The notes under the pieces were generated by a model that saw only the letters and a list, made by a program, of their open reading frames with translations, did no database searches and was not told the DNA's origin. The position numbers and the translations under genes are program-made. 64,000 bases of DNA. Origin: Citromicrobium sp. JLT1363 (GTDB lineage: Bacteria > Pseudomonadota > Alphaproteobacteria > Sphingomonadales > Sphingomonadaceae). This document shows positions 35,155 through 43,890 of this stretch, piece after piece (positions within the stretch are counted from its first letter, which is position 1; every line of letters starts with the position of its first letter). The stretch covers positions 1 to 64,000 of the forward strand of contig NZ_AEUE01000004.1 of the NCBI RefSeq assembly GCF_000186705.1, in the 5' to 3' direction.

Positions 35155-35662
35155 TGTGATCTTTCCCCCAAGAAAGAGCCGGCTGCGACCCGGCACGGAA
35201 AAAACGCAAGCTGAGCAGAATCGAGGCTTCACCCCGATTTGGCACGCGTGCTGTCTGCGCGAGGTGTGACGATCGAGCAATTGAAAACCGTCCGCTGCGT
35301 GGGGCTTTCCACCCGATTGTTGCACTTCCGCAACATTCGCAAGTCGGATCGACGACAATGCCGTCACGCCCGCCCGGCGTCTTTGCCCTTCTCGCGGGCG
35401 GGCGCAGGATCGAGCGGCATTGCCCGATCGCATCGAGTGGGAAAGTGCAGGAAGTATCGCGCCAGACTGGCGGACCGGCTGGCCCCGCGTGACGCTTCCT
35501 TGTCGGCGCGTTCCGGCTGCGGTTCTCCCCGCACGGCTCGGCGTGGGTCCGAAGGGCGACCCGGCGCAGCCGCTTGACAGGCTCGCGGGGCCCCGTCACT
35601 TCGGTTTCGAAACGAAACTCGGGTTGTGAACAGCCGATTCAAGAGACTGGGGAGAGAGACAG
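35155..35662. other. 508-base intergenic region between the TonB receptor and thiolase genes
   Basis: No coding frame with convincing character. It holds the receptor's 5' region (minus) and the thiolase promoter (plus). TTGACA at 35574-35579 lacks a good -10 box at the usual spacing. A 9-bp inverted repeat, CGCCCGCCC at 35367-35375 and GGGCGGGCG at 35396-35404 with a 20-base loop, could be a hairpin or operator. Confidence 0.45.
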
Positions 35663-36835
35663 ATGGCAGACGCCTATATTGTGGATGCAGTGCGGACCGC
35701 AGGGGGCAAGCGCGGCGGCAGGCTGGCCGATGTGCACCCGGTGGACCTCGCCGCGCAGACGCTGGACGCGCTGGTGGAGCGCACCGGGATTGACCCCAAG
35801 GCGGTCGACGATGTGATCATGGGCTGCGTCAGCCAGGCGGGCCAGCAGGCGATGCAGGTGGGGCGCAATGCAGTTCTCGCGACGAAGCATCTGCCGGAAA
35901 GCACGCCCGCGGTGACGATCGACCGGCAGTGCGGCAGCTCGCAGCAGGCGATCCAGTTCGCCGCGCAGGCGGTGATGAGCGGGACGCAGGACGTCGTGAT
36001 CGCGAGCGGCGTGGAGAGCATGACGCGCGTGCCGATGGGCAGCTCCGCGATGTTCCACATGAAGGAAGGTCTGGGCAATTATAAGTCGCCCGGGCTCGAG
36101 GAGAAATATCCCGGCGTCCAGTGGAGCCAGTTCATGGGCGCCGAGATGATGGCGAAGAAGCACGACATCTCGAAGGACGAGATGGACCGCTTCGCACTTG
36201 CCAGTCACCAGAAAGCCGCCGCCGCGACAAAGGCGGGCGCCTTCGACAAGGAAATCGTGCCGATCCCGATCCAGACCGAGGATGGCGAGCAGATGCACAC
36301 GGTGGACGAGGGCATCCGCTTCGACGCCACACTCGAAGGGATTGCCGGCGTCAAGCTGCTCAGCCCCGACGGCCGCATCTCGGCCGCGCTGGCCAGCCAG
36401 ATCTGCGACGGATCGAGCGCGGCGCTGATCGTTTCCGAGGCCATGCTGAAGGAACACGGACTGACCCCGCTGGCGCGGATCGTCGACCTTACCGTGACTG
36501 CAGGCGACCCGGTGATCATGCTGGAAGAGCCGCTGTTCGCAACCGACAAGGCGCTCAAGAAGGCAGGCCTCTCCATCGACGATATCGACCTGTACGAGGT
36601 CAACGAGGCTTTCGCGCCGGTGCCTATGGCATGGCTGAAGCATACGGGTGCGGACCCGGAGAAGCTCAACGTCAATGGCGGTGCGATTGCGCTGGGCCAC
36701 CCGCTCGGCGCCAGCGGCACCAAGCTGATGGCGACGCTGGTCCACGCGCTCCACGCGCGCGGCAAGAAATACGGGTTGCAGACGATGTGCGAAGGCGGCG
36801 GCGTCGCCAACGTGACCATTATCGAGGCACTTTAA
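35663..36835 (+). CDS. Acetyl-CoA acetyltransferase (thiolase)
   Basis: 390-residue thiolase that condenses two acetyl-CoA or thiolytically cleaves 3-ketoacyl-CoA. Active-site Cys90 is in DRQCGSSQQA, His346 in GHPLGASG and Cys376 in MCEGGG. This arrangement is that of biosynthetic/degradative thiolase II relatives. Followed by a dehydrogenase (SDR) gene across a dispersed repeat, and with an enoyl-CoA hydratase three kilobases on, which points to fatty-acid or ketone-body metabolism. Confidence 0.95.
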   Translation: MADAYIVDAVRTAGGKRGGRLADVHPVDLAAQTLDALVERTGIDPKAVDDVIMGCVSQAGQQAMQVGRNAVLATKHLPESTPAVTIDRQCGSSQQAIQFAAQAVMSGTQDVVIASGVESMTRVPMGSSAMFHMKEGLGNYKSPGLEEKYPGVQWSQFMGAEMMAKKHDISKDEMDRFALASHQKAAAATKAGAFDKEIVPIPIQTEDGEQMHTVDEGIRFDATLEGIAGVKLLSPDGRISAALASQICDGSSAALIVSEAMLKEHGLTPLARIVDLTVTAGDPVIMLEEPLFATDKALKKAGLSIDDIDLYEVNEAFAPVPMAWLKHTGADPEKLNVNGGAIALGHPLGASGTKLMATLVHALHARGKKYGLQTMCEGGGVANVTIIEAL

Positions 36836-36852
36836 CCAGACCACACACCCCG

Positions 36853-36940
36853 CCCGTGCTGAGCCCGTCGAAGCACCGCACTTTCGTTTGACCTAGCGCA
36901 CGAGGAAGCGCGGCCCTTCGACAAGCTCAGGGCGAGCGGG
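36853..36940. repeat. Dispersed inverted-repeat element, second copy
   Basis: Imperfect palindrome with arms GTGCTGAGCCCGTCGAAGCA and CCCTTCGACAAGCTCAGGGCG, related to the copy at 13036-13122. It lies between the thiolase and SDR genes. Confidence 0.75.
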
Positions 36941-36962
36941 CAAAGAGATCAGGAGAGACAGA

Positions 36963-37748
36963 ATGGACATTTCCGCAAACACCCCCGCAGTCGTCACCGG
37001 CGGCGCATCGGGCCTCGGCCTTGCCACTGCACGCGCCATCGCCGCGAAGGGCGCCAAGGTCGCGATCTTCGACATGAAGGAAGACGAGGGCGAGAAGGTC
37101 GCCAAGGAACTCGGCGGCACCTTCTGCAAGGTCAACGTGACCAGCGAGGAAGAAGTTGCAGCCGCTTTCGCCAAGGCGCGCGAAGCCCATGGTCAGGAGC
37201 GTATCCTCGTGAACTGCGCGGGCATCGGCAATGCGATCAAGACCGCCAGCCGCTCCAAGGAAGACGGCAGCATCAAGCACTTCCCGCTGGCCGCGTTCGA
37301 TTTCGTGATCCAGGTCAATCTGGTCGGCACCTTCCGCTGCATCGCGCATTCGGCGGCGGGCATGCTGACGCTCGACCCGCTGAACGAGGATGGGGAGCGT
37401 GGCGCGATCGTCAACACCGCATCGGTCGCCGCCGAAGACGGCCAGATCGGTCAGGCGGCCTACTCGGCCTCCAAGGGCGGCGTCGTCGGCATGACCCTGC
37501 CTATCGCGCGCGACCTGATGGGCGAGGGCATCCGGGTGAACACGATCCTGCCCGGCATCTTCCACACCCCGCTGCTGATGGGCCTGCCCGAAAAGGCGAT
37601 CGAAGCGCTCAACGCCTCGGTCCCGTTCCCCAAGCGCCTCGGCAAGCCCGAGGAATACGCCAAGCTGGCGATGGTCATGCTGGAGAACACCTACTTCAAC
37701 GGCGAGGACGTACGCCTCGACGGTGCGATCCGCATGGCTCCGCGGTAA
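36963..37748 (+). CDS. Short-chain dehydrogenase, 3-hydroxyacyl-CoA dehydrogenase type-2-like
   Basis: 261-residue classical SDR. Cofactor loop TGGASGLG at residues 12-19; catalytic Ser164 (NTASVAA), Tyr177 and Lys181 (YSASK). The sequence RGAIVNTASVAAEDGQIGQAAYSASKGG and the LPGIFHTPLLMGLPEK ending match the HSD17B10/3-hydroxyacyl-CoA dehydrogenase type-2 group, which uses NAD and 3-hydroxyacyl-CoA. It fits with the thiolase immediately upstream. A terminator follows 24 bases after the stop. Confidence 0.92.
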   Translation: MDISANTPAVVTGGASGLGLATARAIAAKGAKVAIFDMKEDEGEKVAKELGGTFCKVNVTSEEEVAAAFAKAREAHGQERILVNCAGIGNAIKTASRSKEDGSIKHFPLAAFDFVIQVNLVGTFRCIAHSAAGMLTLDPLNEDGERGAIVNTASVAAEDGQIGQAAYSASKGGVVGMTLPIARDLMGEGIRVNTILPGIFHTPLLMGLPEKAIEALNASVPFPKRLGKPEEYAKLAMVMLENTYFNGEDVRLDGAIRMAPR

Positions 37749-37771
37749 ACATCGCCAAACCGTGCTAATCG

Positions 37772-37806
37772 ATGGGCTCCTGCCGAACGCAGGGGCCCAT
37801 TTTTGT
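37772..37806 (+). terminator. Terminator after the SDR gene
   Basis: ATGGGCTCCTGC / GCAGGGGCCCAT stem with a CGAAC loop and TTTTTG tail, 24 bases after the SDR stop and just before the amidoligase gene, which therefore probably has its own promoter. Confidence 0.85.
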
Positions 37807-37819
37807 TTGGGGGGAGGGG

Positions 37820-38875
37820 ATGAGCGACATCGACTGGAAGATCGGGGTCGAGATCGAATTGCTCGCTCCGAAGGGCGCGAGCCGCGAAACCCTGGCGAAG
37901 CGCGTGGCGGAGCGTGTGGGCGGCACCGTCACCCGTATCTTCCACCCCGAAAGCGAGACCAGCGCATTGCCCGGCCAGCCGGTGTTCGAGAACCTGACGC
38001 TGGGTTTCAGGGTTGCCGACGCGCGGGGAAACTGGGTCGCCAGCTTCGTCGACGACCTGACGCTGCAGCGCGATCTCGACAAGCGCCATGCCCCGCAACC
38101 CGGCTGGTACCGGCTGGTGGCCGACGATGCGCGCCTGCTGCGGCTCGCCGCAAGGCATTGCGATGCGCAGGCGCCGCTGGAGCGGGTGCTCACGCCGTTC
38201 GCAGCGCTCTTCGGGACAGAACCAGAGCGTCACGATGGCGGCATGGTGCGGGTGATCGACAGGAACGGCTCGTCCATTGCCATCGGTGCCCCGCTGCCCG
38301 GCGAGCGGGAACGCCCGTGCGAAATCGTCACCGCGCCGATCGAAGCGGATCATCTGGCGGTGCTGGACGATCTGCTCGGCGATGCGCGGGCGCTGGGTTT
38401 CACCATCCCGCACGAGGGGGCGACGCACCTGCATTTCGATGCCGCACCGATGCGCAGCGCAAGGGCGGTCGCGCGCCTGATCGCCTTCTGCACCGCGCAC
38501 CACGCGGCCCTGCGCGCCTTTGCCCGGAGCAACCCGGCATGCGTGCGTACCGGCGGCTGGCCCCCTGGTCTGGGCGAGCTGACCGGCAGTTTTGCGTTCC
38601 AGTCGCTCGACTGGGAAGCTGCGCGCGGGCAGCTCGCCAAAGCGGGTCTCAGGAAATGGTGCGACATCAATCTCGCCAATCTGGTCAACGCGCCCGAGGA
38701 CAAGGATACGGTCGAATTCCGCATCTTTCCCGCCACGCTGGATGCCGCGCAGATCATGCGCTGGGCGCGGGGATGCGAAGCGGTGCTGCGTTTCTGCCTC
38801 GATCCCGATGCGCCGCCGATACCGCCCGCCGGTGCCGATCTGTCACAGGTGATCCCGCAGCTTACCCCGATGTGA
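37820..38875 (+). CDS. Amidoligase-family (COOH-NH2 ligase) enzyme
   Basis: 351 residues from ATG 37820 with ribosome site GGGGAGGGG. It matches the pattern of the amidoligase_2 superfamily (ATP-dependent COOH-NH2 ligases): an early GVEIELL strand, CEIVTAPI, the His pair in THLHFD, RKWCDINLANL and the closing VEFRIFPATLD. The family forms amide bonds on peptides or small molecules. It is not beside a glutamine amidotransferase or a peptide gene. The substrate is unknown. Confidence 0.8.
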   Translation: MSDIDWKIGVEIELLAPKGASRETLAKRVAERVGGTVTRIFHPESETSALPGQPVFENLTLGFRVADARGNWVASFVDDLTLQRDLDKRHAPQPGWYRLVADDARLLRLAARHCDAQAPLERVLTPFAALFGTEPERHDGGMVRVIDRNGSSIAIGAPLPGERERPCEIVTAPIEADHLAVLDDLLGDARALGFTIPHEGATHLHFDAAPMRSARAVARLIAFCTAHHAALRAFARSNPACVRTGGWPPGLGELTGSFAFQSLDWEAARGQLAKAGLRKWCDINLANLVNAPEDKDTVEFRIFPATLDAAQIMRWARGCEAVLRFCLDPDAPPIPPAGADLSQVIPQLTPM

Positions 38876-38960
38876 GACCCTCGCGCGTATATGCCGCGCA
38901 GTGTGATAGGGTGTGGCCGGGTCGTGCCTGAAGGGTCGCAAAACCTTTGGGAGGGATTCG

Positions 38961-39770
38961 ATGAGACACCCGGATAAACGCCGCCGCGGCCTGCGCGTGG
39001 CGCTGGCCCTGATGCTGACCACCTCGGCGGCGGGGCTGATTGCCTATCAGCCGGTCGTGGCGCAATCGGAAAGCGACTATGTGCGCGCTTTCGGCAATTC
39101 CGCCTATACCTATTGCGATGCCAAGCTGGTCGGCGCGGTGTGGGGGATGGACCCTTACGAGGGCAAGATCCAGATCGGGATGAAGATCCTTGGCGGGTAT
39201 GCGGAAAATCTCGGCCCGCTGCTTCAGACCAGCCGCAACCGGGGCTTCGCGTGCGAATGGGCGGATACCGGCCTTTCGTACAACGACGCGGAACAGCTGG
39301 GTGAGCTGTGGGGCGTTGAGCCGTGGGACGCGAAGGCTCGTGCCGCGCGCATGTTCACCATGGGCAATAGCGGCGAGGTCTATGGCGTACTGGGTGGCGG
39401 GGAAAGCGACGGCCACGACCCCGACATGGAGCAGACCGCACTCGATCGCTTCTGGGCCTCGGGCTATTCCTATTGCGATGCCAAGATGATCGGCGAACTC
39501 TATGGAACCGACACCTATCAGGGCAAGATCGAGATCGGCAACAAGATCGGTGCGGGTCTGGTTGCGAACATTCCGCTGGTGCTGAACGAAAGCCGCGAAC
39601 GCGGTGCCAGCTGCGATTGGGCCGACCTGCCCTATGGTTACAGCAATGCGCAAGTGCTCGCCGCTGCTTGGGGCATGGATGTTGCCAGTGCGAAGGCGGC
39701 TGCCGGCGACCTGGCGACCTGGGGGCGGATCGACGTGATTGCGGCGGCGCTGGGCCACGAAACGCATTGA
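38961..39770 (+). CDS. Secreted protein with a duplicated YCDAK...W domain
   Basis: 269 residues with a signal peptide (MRHPDKRRRGLRVALALMLTTSAAGLIAYQ...VVAQ). Two tandem copies of a roughly 80-residue unit: YCDAKLVGAVWGMDPYEGKI...CEWADTGLSYNDAEQLGELWG and YCDAKMIGELYGTDTYQGKI...CDWADLPYGYSNAQVLAAAWG. Each copy has two Cys, likely a disulfide. No family recognised. Located directly after the amidoligase gene on the same strand with an 85-base gap, so co-expression is possible. Confidence 0.82.
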   Translation: MRHPDKRRRGLRVALALMLTTSAAGLIAYQPVVAQSESDYVRAFGNSAYTYCDAKLVGAVWGMDPYEGKIQIGMKILGGYAENLGPLLQTSRNRGFACEWADTGLSYNDAEQLGELWGVEPWDAKARAARMFTMGNSGEVYGVLGGGESDGHDPDMEQTALDRFWASGYSYCDAKMIGELYGTDTYQGKIEIGNKIGAGLVANIPLVLNESRERGASCDWADLPYGYSNAQVLAAAWGMDVASAKAAAGDLATWGRIDVIAAALGHETH

Positions 39771-40019
39771 TCGCCTGAAAATTCGACAGCTTTCAGGGCC
39801 GGTGGTCGCAGGAATGCGGCGACCGGCCGTTTACGCCTGATATTGCCTGCTTGGACTGCATCACTTCGGTCTTTCCTACCGCGGCGGCGGTGCTCTATCG
39901 CACCTCGCAGATGGCCACCGCAACTTTCCGAAAACATGTCGATCCGGGCACTGCGAGGCCCAAGGCGGTTTTCTGCACCAGGACACTGTGTCAGGTGTGT
40001 CAGGCAGGAGGATAACGGC
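39771..40019. other. Intergenic region before the enoyl-CoA hydratase gene
   Basis: No gene visible. An imperfect hairpin (GGCCGGTGGTCGC / GCGGCGACCGGCC, about 39799-39829) followed by GTTTA could terminate the secreted-protein gene. The right half carries AGGAGG at 40009-40014, a strong ribosome site for the hydratase. Confidence 0.45.
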
Positions 40020-40892
40020 ATGCCTGACTTCACCCAGATCAAGCTCGATATCGACGGCGCAATCGCCACGATCACGCTGCATCGTCCGGAGAAGATGAAC
40101 GCCTTCACCAACGCGATGCGCGACGAGCTGATCGAGGCGATCGACCTCACCGATGCGGACGATGCGGTGCGCGCAGTGATCGTGACGGGCGAGGGGGAGC
40201 GGGCGTTCTGCGCCGGGGCCGATCTGACGCCCGATAGCGGAAAGGGTCCTTTCTCTGCGGACGAGGAGGTGGACGACCTCTCCGATCCCGTCGTGCGCGA
40301 TGGTGGCGGCCGGCTGGTGATGCGGCTGTTCAACTCCAAGAAGCCGCTGATCGGCGCGTGCAACGGCGTCGCCGTCGGTGTTGGCGCGACCATGCAGCTG
40401 CCGTTCGACATGCGACTGGCAAGCGAGAATGCGCGCTTCGGCTTCGTCTTTGCGCGCCGGGGGATCACCCCCGAAGCCGCGTCGAGCTGGTTCCTCCCGC
40501 GCCTCGTCGGCATGCAGACCGCGCTCGAATGGTGCATGACGGGGCGCATCTTCGGTGCGGACGAGGCGCTGGCGGCGGGGCTGGTCCGCTCGGTCCATCC
40601 TCAGGGCGAGCTGATGGATGCAGCGCGCGGCCTGGCGCACGAGATTGCCGAAAACACCTCCGCGCTCTCGGTTGCCATGACCCGCGCGATGCTGTGGCGG
40701 CTGTCTGCCGCCGAACACCCGATGATGGCGCACCGGATCGACAGCCGTGCGATCTATCGCCTTTCGCGCGGACAGGATGCCAAGGAAGGCATCGCCAGCT
40801 TCCTTGAGAAGCGCGCGCCCGATTTTCCCGGCCATGTCACCACCGACATGCCCGATTTCTATCCCTGGTGGCAGGAGCCCGAATACAAATGA
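40020..40892 (+). CDS. Enoyl-CoA hydratase/isomerase family protein
   Basis: 290-residue crotonase-fold protein: LHRPEKMNAFTNAM, oxyanion-hole segments GERAFCAGADLTPD and NGVAVGVGATMQLPFD, and GFVFARRGITPEAASSWFLPRLVG. It hydrates or isomerises unsaturated acyl-CoA. AGGAGG lies six bases before ATG 40020. It overlaps the following phosphorylase start (ATGA), so they share an operon. Confidence 0.92.
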   Translation: MPDFTQIKLDIDGAIATITLHRPEKMNAFTNAMRDELIEAIDLTDADDAVRAVIVTGEGERAFCAGADLTPDSGKGPFSADEEVDDLSDPVVRDGGGRLVMRLFNSKKPLIGACNGVAVGVGATMQLPFDMRLASENARFGFVFARRGITPEAASSWFLPRLVGMQTALEWCMTGRIFGADEALAAGLVRSVHPQGELMDAARGLAHEIAENTSALSVAMTRAMLWRLSAAEHPMMAHRIDSRAIYRLSRGQDAKEGIASFLEKRAPDFPGHVTTDMPDFYPWWQEPEYK

Positions 40893-41761
40893 ACGGTAAT
40901 GGTTGGCATATCGGCGTCCTCGGCGGATCGGGGTTGTACGAGGGTATCGAGCTGGAAGACCAGCAGCAGATCGAGGTTTCCTCGCCCTTCGGCGATCCTT
41001 CCGGACCGGTGACGACGGGCACGGTCGGCAACGTGCGCCTCACCTTCATGGCACGCCACGGGGCGGGGCATGCGAAGTCGCCCGATACGGTCAACTACCG
41101 CGCCAATATCGACGTGATGAAGCGCTGCGGCGTGACCGATCTGGTCGCCATCAGCGCCATCGGCTCCCTGCGCGAGGAGATGGCGCCGACGCACTTCGTG
41201 GCGGTGGACCAGTTCATCGACCGGACCAGCGGGCGCGCGCACAGCTTCTTCGGGGAAGGGCTGGTGGCGCATGTCTCTCTGGCGGACCCGGTCTGCCCGC
41301 GTCTGATGGCACTGGTGGCGGGCGCTGCCGAGGCGAGCGGATCGACCGTGCATCGCGGCGGCACCTACATCGCCATGGAAGGGCCCCAGTTCTCCACCCG
41401 CGCGGAAAGCCGCATGTATCGCGGCTGGGGCGGCGACGTAATCGGGATGACGGGCATGCCCGAAGCACGCCTCGCCCGCGAAGCCGAGCTGCCTTACGCG
41501 ATGCTGGGCATGGTGACCGACTACGACAGCTGGCGCGACGAGGAAGCGGGTGTCGAGGCGTTCGACATTCTCAGCGTCCTGAAGGGCAATGCGGACCGCG
41601 CGCGCGCCATGCTGGACGAACTGGTGGCGACGCTGCCCGAAACGCGCGGGGCCAGTCCCGTCGACACCGCGCTGGAACACGCGATCATCACCGCACCCGA
41701 AATGCGCGACAAGGCGCTGATGGCGAAGCTGGATGCGGTCGCCGGGCGGGTGCTTGGGTAG
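40889..41761 (+). CDS. S-methyl-5'-thioadenosine/thioinosine phosphorylase-type nucleoside phosphorylase
   Basis: 290-residue MTAP/PNP-family enzyme, which cleaves the thio-nucleoside by phosphate attack in methionine salvage. Typical motifs are GVLGGSGLY at the start, FMARHGAGH, ATG-like TYIAMEGPQFSTRAESRMYR and DVIGMTGMPEARLARE. The substrate (5'-methylthioadenosine or thioinosine) is not certain. Overlaps the hydratase stop, although no metabolic link is evident. Confidence 0.9.
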   Translation: MNGNGWHIGVLGGSGLYEGIELEDQQQIEVSSPFGDPSGPVTTGTVGNVRLTFMARHGAGHAKSPDTVNYRANIDVMKRCGVTDLVAISAIGSLREEMAPTHFVAVDQFIDRTSGRAHSFFGEGLVAHVSLADPVCPRLMALVAGAAEASGSTVHRGGTYIAMEGPQFSTRAESRMYRGWGGDVIGMTGMPEARLAREAELPYAMLGMVTDYDSWRDEEAGVEAFDILSVLKGNADRARAMLDELVATLPETRGASPVDTALEHAIITAPEMRDKALMAKLDAVAGRVLG

Positions 41762-41790
41762 AGCTTAGACCTCCCGAGCGGGCGGAAAGG

Positions 41791-41818
41791 GTGGGGTTCG
41801 CGCCAGGCGAACCCGCAC
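41791..41818 (-). terminator. Hairpin immediately after tadC
   Basis: Stem GTGGGGTTCGC / GCGAACCCGCAC around a GCCAG loop, directly beyond the tadC stop. On the minus strand it is followed by CACCCTTTCC, a weak T tract. Probably a terminator for the Tad operon and possibly also for the plus-strand phosphorylase gene. Confidence 0.5.
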
Positions 41819-42847
41819 TCAGTTGCTGAATGCGTCCGCGATGGAACAGCCTGCCGGGCCCAGAATGACGATGAACAGCGTGGGCAGGATGAACAGGATC
41901 AGCGGCACGGTCATGATCGCGGGCAGGCGTGCGGCCTTCTCCTCGGCACGCATCATCCGCTCGTTACGGAATTCGGCCGAGAGGACGCGCAGCGCCGATG
42001 CCAGCGGAGTGCCGTAGCGTTCGGTCTGGATCATCGTGGTGACGACGCCCTGGATGGCTTCCAGATCGACGCGGTAGGCGAGGTTGTCGAACGCCTTCTT
42101 GCGCTCGTTCAGGAATGACAGTTCGATGGCCGTCAGCAGGAATTCGTCGCCCAGTTCGGGATAGGCGCGGCCCAGTTCCTTGGCCACGCGGTTGAACGCG
42201 GCGTCCACCGTCAGGCCGGCCTCGGCGCAGATCACCAGCAGGTCGAGCGCGTCGGGCAGGCCCTTGCGGATCGCATCGGTGCGCTTCTTGGCCTTGTTGC
42301 CGATGTAGAGTTCGGGCCCCTTGTAGCCCAGGAACACCACGACAGAGAGCGCGCCGAGCTTCTTGAACGAACCCATGTCCTCGTAGATGCCCGAAAGGTA
42401 GAGCACGTAGAACGCGATGAGGCCCAGCACGACCGGCGCGATGGCGCGCGCCAGGATGACGTAGACCGCGTATTCCTTGTTGCGGATGCCGGCATGGGCC
42501 AGCTTCTGCTGCACCTGCGCCACCTGGCTGGGCTGCAGGACGTTGAAATTGTTGAGCGTGTCCTTGACCTTGTCGGTCTTCTCGGTCCGCCGCACCAGGC
42601 TCTTGCGCTTGCGGCCATGCTCCTTGACGATGCCCGCCTTCAGCTCGTCGCGCCGGGCGTTCAGCGCCTTCACGCGCTTGGCCATGGGATCGCGCACGGT
42701 GATCGCGGCATAGATCGCAAGCATCACCGCCATCGCGGCGACACCGGCCAGGACGGTCGCCACCAGGATCACGTCGACGCCCAGCAGGGTGGGGCCGGAA
42801 GGCGATCCGGCCAGCAGGCCGACAGGGAGGGCGGGCGCGAAGTCCAT
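41819..42847 (-). CDS. tadC: Tad pilus inner-membrane platform protein TadC
   Basis: 342 residues from ATG 42845-42847 (sharing one base with the tadB stop). Type II secretion F-family domain in the C-terminal half (LPDALDLLVICAEAGLTVDAAFNRVA, LSAEFRNERMMRAEEKAARLP) with three to four membrane helices. With TadB it forms the platform on which Flp pilin is polymerised. It is the last gene of the minus-strand operon; no tadD TPR gene follows. Confidence 0.92.
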   Translation of the reverse strand: MDFAPALPVGLLAGSPSGPTLLGVDVILVATVLAGVAAMAVMLAIYAAITVRDPMAKRVKALNARRDELKAGIVKEHGRKRKSLVRRTEKTDKVKDTLNNFNVLQPSQVAQVQQKLAHAGIRNKEYAVYVILARAIAPVVLGLIAFYVLYLSGIYEDMGSFKKLGALSVVVFLGYKGPELYIGNKAKKRTDAIRKGLPDALDLLVICAEAGLTVDAAFNRVAKELGRAYPELGDEFLLTAIELSFLNERKKAFDNLAYRVDLEAIQGVVTTMIQTERYGTPLASALRVLSAEFRNERMMRAEEKAARLPAIMTVPLILFILPTLFIVILGPAGCSIADAFSN

Positions 42848-43818
42848 CAGATCTCGAAGCTCACCATCTTGGCCATGATGAACACGCCCAGGCCCATCCA
42901 CACGAGCCCGCCAAGGCCGATCACCATCAGGCGTTCATCGACGAAGAACGCGCCGAGATAGTTCGGGTTGATCCACCAGATCATCGCAAAGACGAGGAAG
43001 GGCAGGGAACCGACGATATAGGCAGAGGCCTTCGATTCCGAGCTCATGGCCTTGATCTTGAGCTTCATCTGCGAGCGCTTGCGAAGCACGTCGGACAGGT
43101 TCGACAGCGTTTCGGCCAGGTTGCCGCCGGTCTCGCGCTGGATCGCCAGCGTGATCGTGAAGAAGTTGAATTCGGGCACGTTGAGCCGGTCGGCACTGAC
43201 CTGCATGGCATCTTCCATCGATCGGCCGATCTTGATCCGTTCGATGATGCCCTTGAACTCGATCCCCACGGGCCCGGAAATTTCCTGGGCGACCACGGCC
43301 AGCGTCTCGGTAACCGGCAGGCCGGAGCGCAGCCCGCGGACAAGCAGGTCGATCGCGTCGGGGAATTTCGTGATGAATTGCGTGGTGCGGCGCTTGATGA
43401 AGAAGTTCACCACCAGATGCGGCAGGCCCGCACCGATGAACAGCCCGCCGACCAGCGAGAGCAACGGCACGCCGGTCTGAAGATAGAGAATCAGCCCGAG
43501 AACGATCGACAGGCCGAGGCTGACATAGATGTACTGCGAGACCGTCCAGCTGCGGCCGGTACGCTGCAGCCGGATGGCCAGCGCTTCGGTACGCGAACCC
43601 GATCCGGCCACCTTGTGGACCTTGGGTTTGCGCGCGGCCATCGCCTTCTTCATCTGCGATTCGACCTTCGCCTCGGAACTTTCCGAGTGGCGGTAGCGCA
43701 CGCCGCTGAGCCGGCGTTGTACCTGCTTGCGGGTCGACGGGCCGATGAAGGCGGCCATCACGAGGCCCACGGCCGCAGCCATGCCGATCAGAAGGGGGAG
43801 GAGCTGGATGAAGTCCAT
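42847..43818 (-). CDS. tadB: Tad pilus inner-membrane platform protein TadB
   Basis: 323 residues with a type II secretion F domain (FPDAIDLLVRGLRSGLPVTETLAVVAQE, GGNLAETLSNLSDVLRKRSQMKLKIKAMSSESK), an N-terminal membrane helix and two to three more at the C terminus. Located between cpaE and tadC, only 72 bases after the cpaE stop. In other Tad operons the motor ATPase gene tadA/cpaF lies in this gap; here there is none. Confidence 0.93.
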   Translation of the reverse strand: MDFIQLLPLLIGMAAAVGLVMAAFIGPSTRKQVQRRLSGVRYRHSESSEAKVESQMKKAMAARKPKVHKVAGSGSRTEALAIRLQRTGRSWTVSQYIYVSLGLSIVLGLILYLQTGVPLLSLVGGLFIGAGLPHLVVNFFIKRRTTQFITKFPDAIDLLVRGLRSGLPVTETLAVVAQEISGPVGIEFKGIIERIKIGRSMEDAMQVSADRLNVPEFNFFTITLAIQRETGGNLAETLSNLSDVLRKRSQMKLKIKAMSSESKASAYIVGSLPFLVFAMIWWINPNYLGAFFVDERLMVIGLGGLVWMGLGVFIMAKMVSFEI

Positions 43819-43890
43819 CTGTGCGTTCTTTTCACCGATGCGCGGAACCGGGCGCAGCGCCGTCCATGGATCGGCGCGTGCCCGTTGGCC

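Noticed and set aside
35574-35602. A sigma-70 promoter for the thiolase gene with TTGACA
   Set aside because: The -10 region at the right spacing (CACTTC) does not resemble TATAAT, so the assignment is too weak.
43819-43890. A degraded tadA/cpaF between cpaE and tadB
   Set aside because: The gap is only 72 bases and contains no recognisable part of the ATPase, so there is no remnant to annotate.
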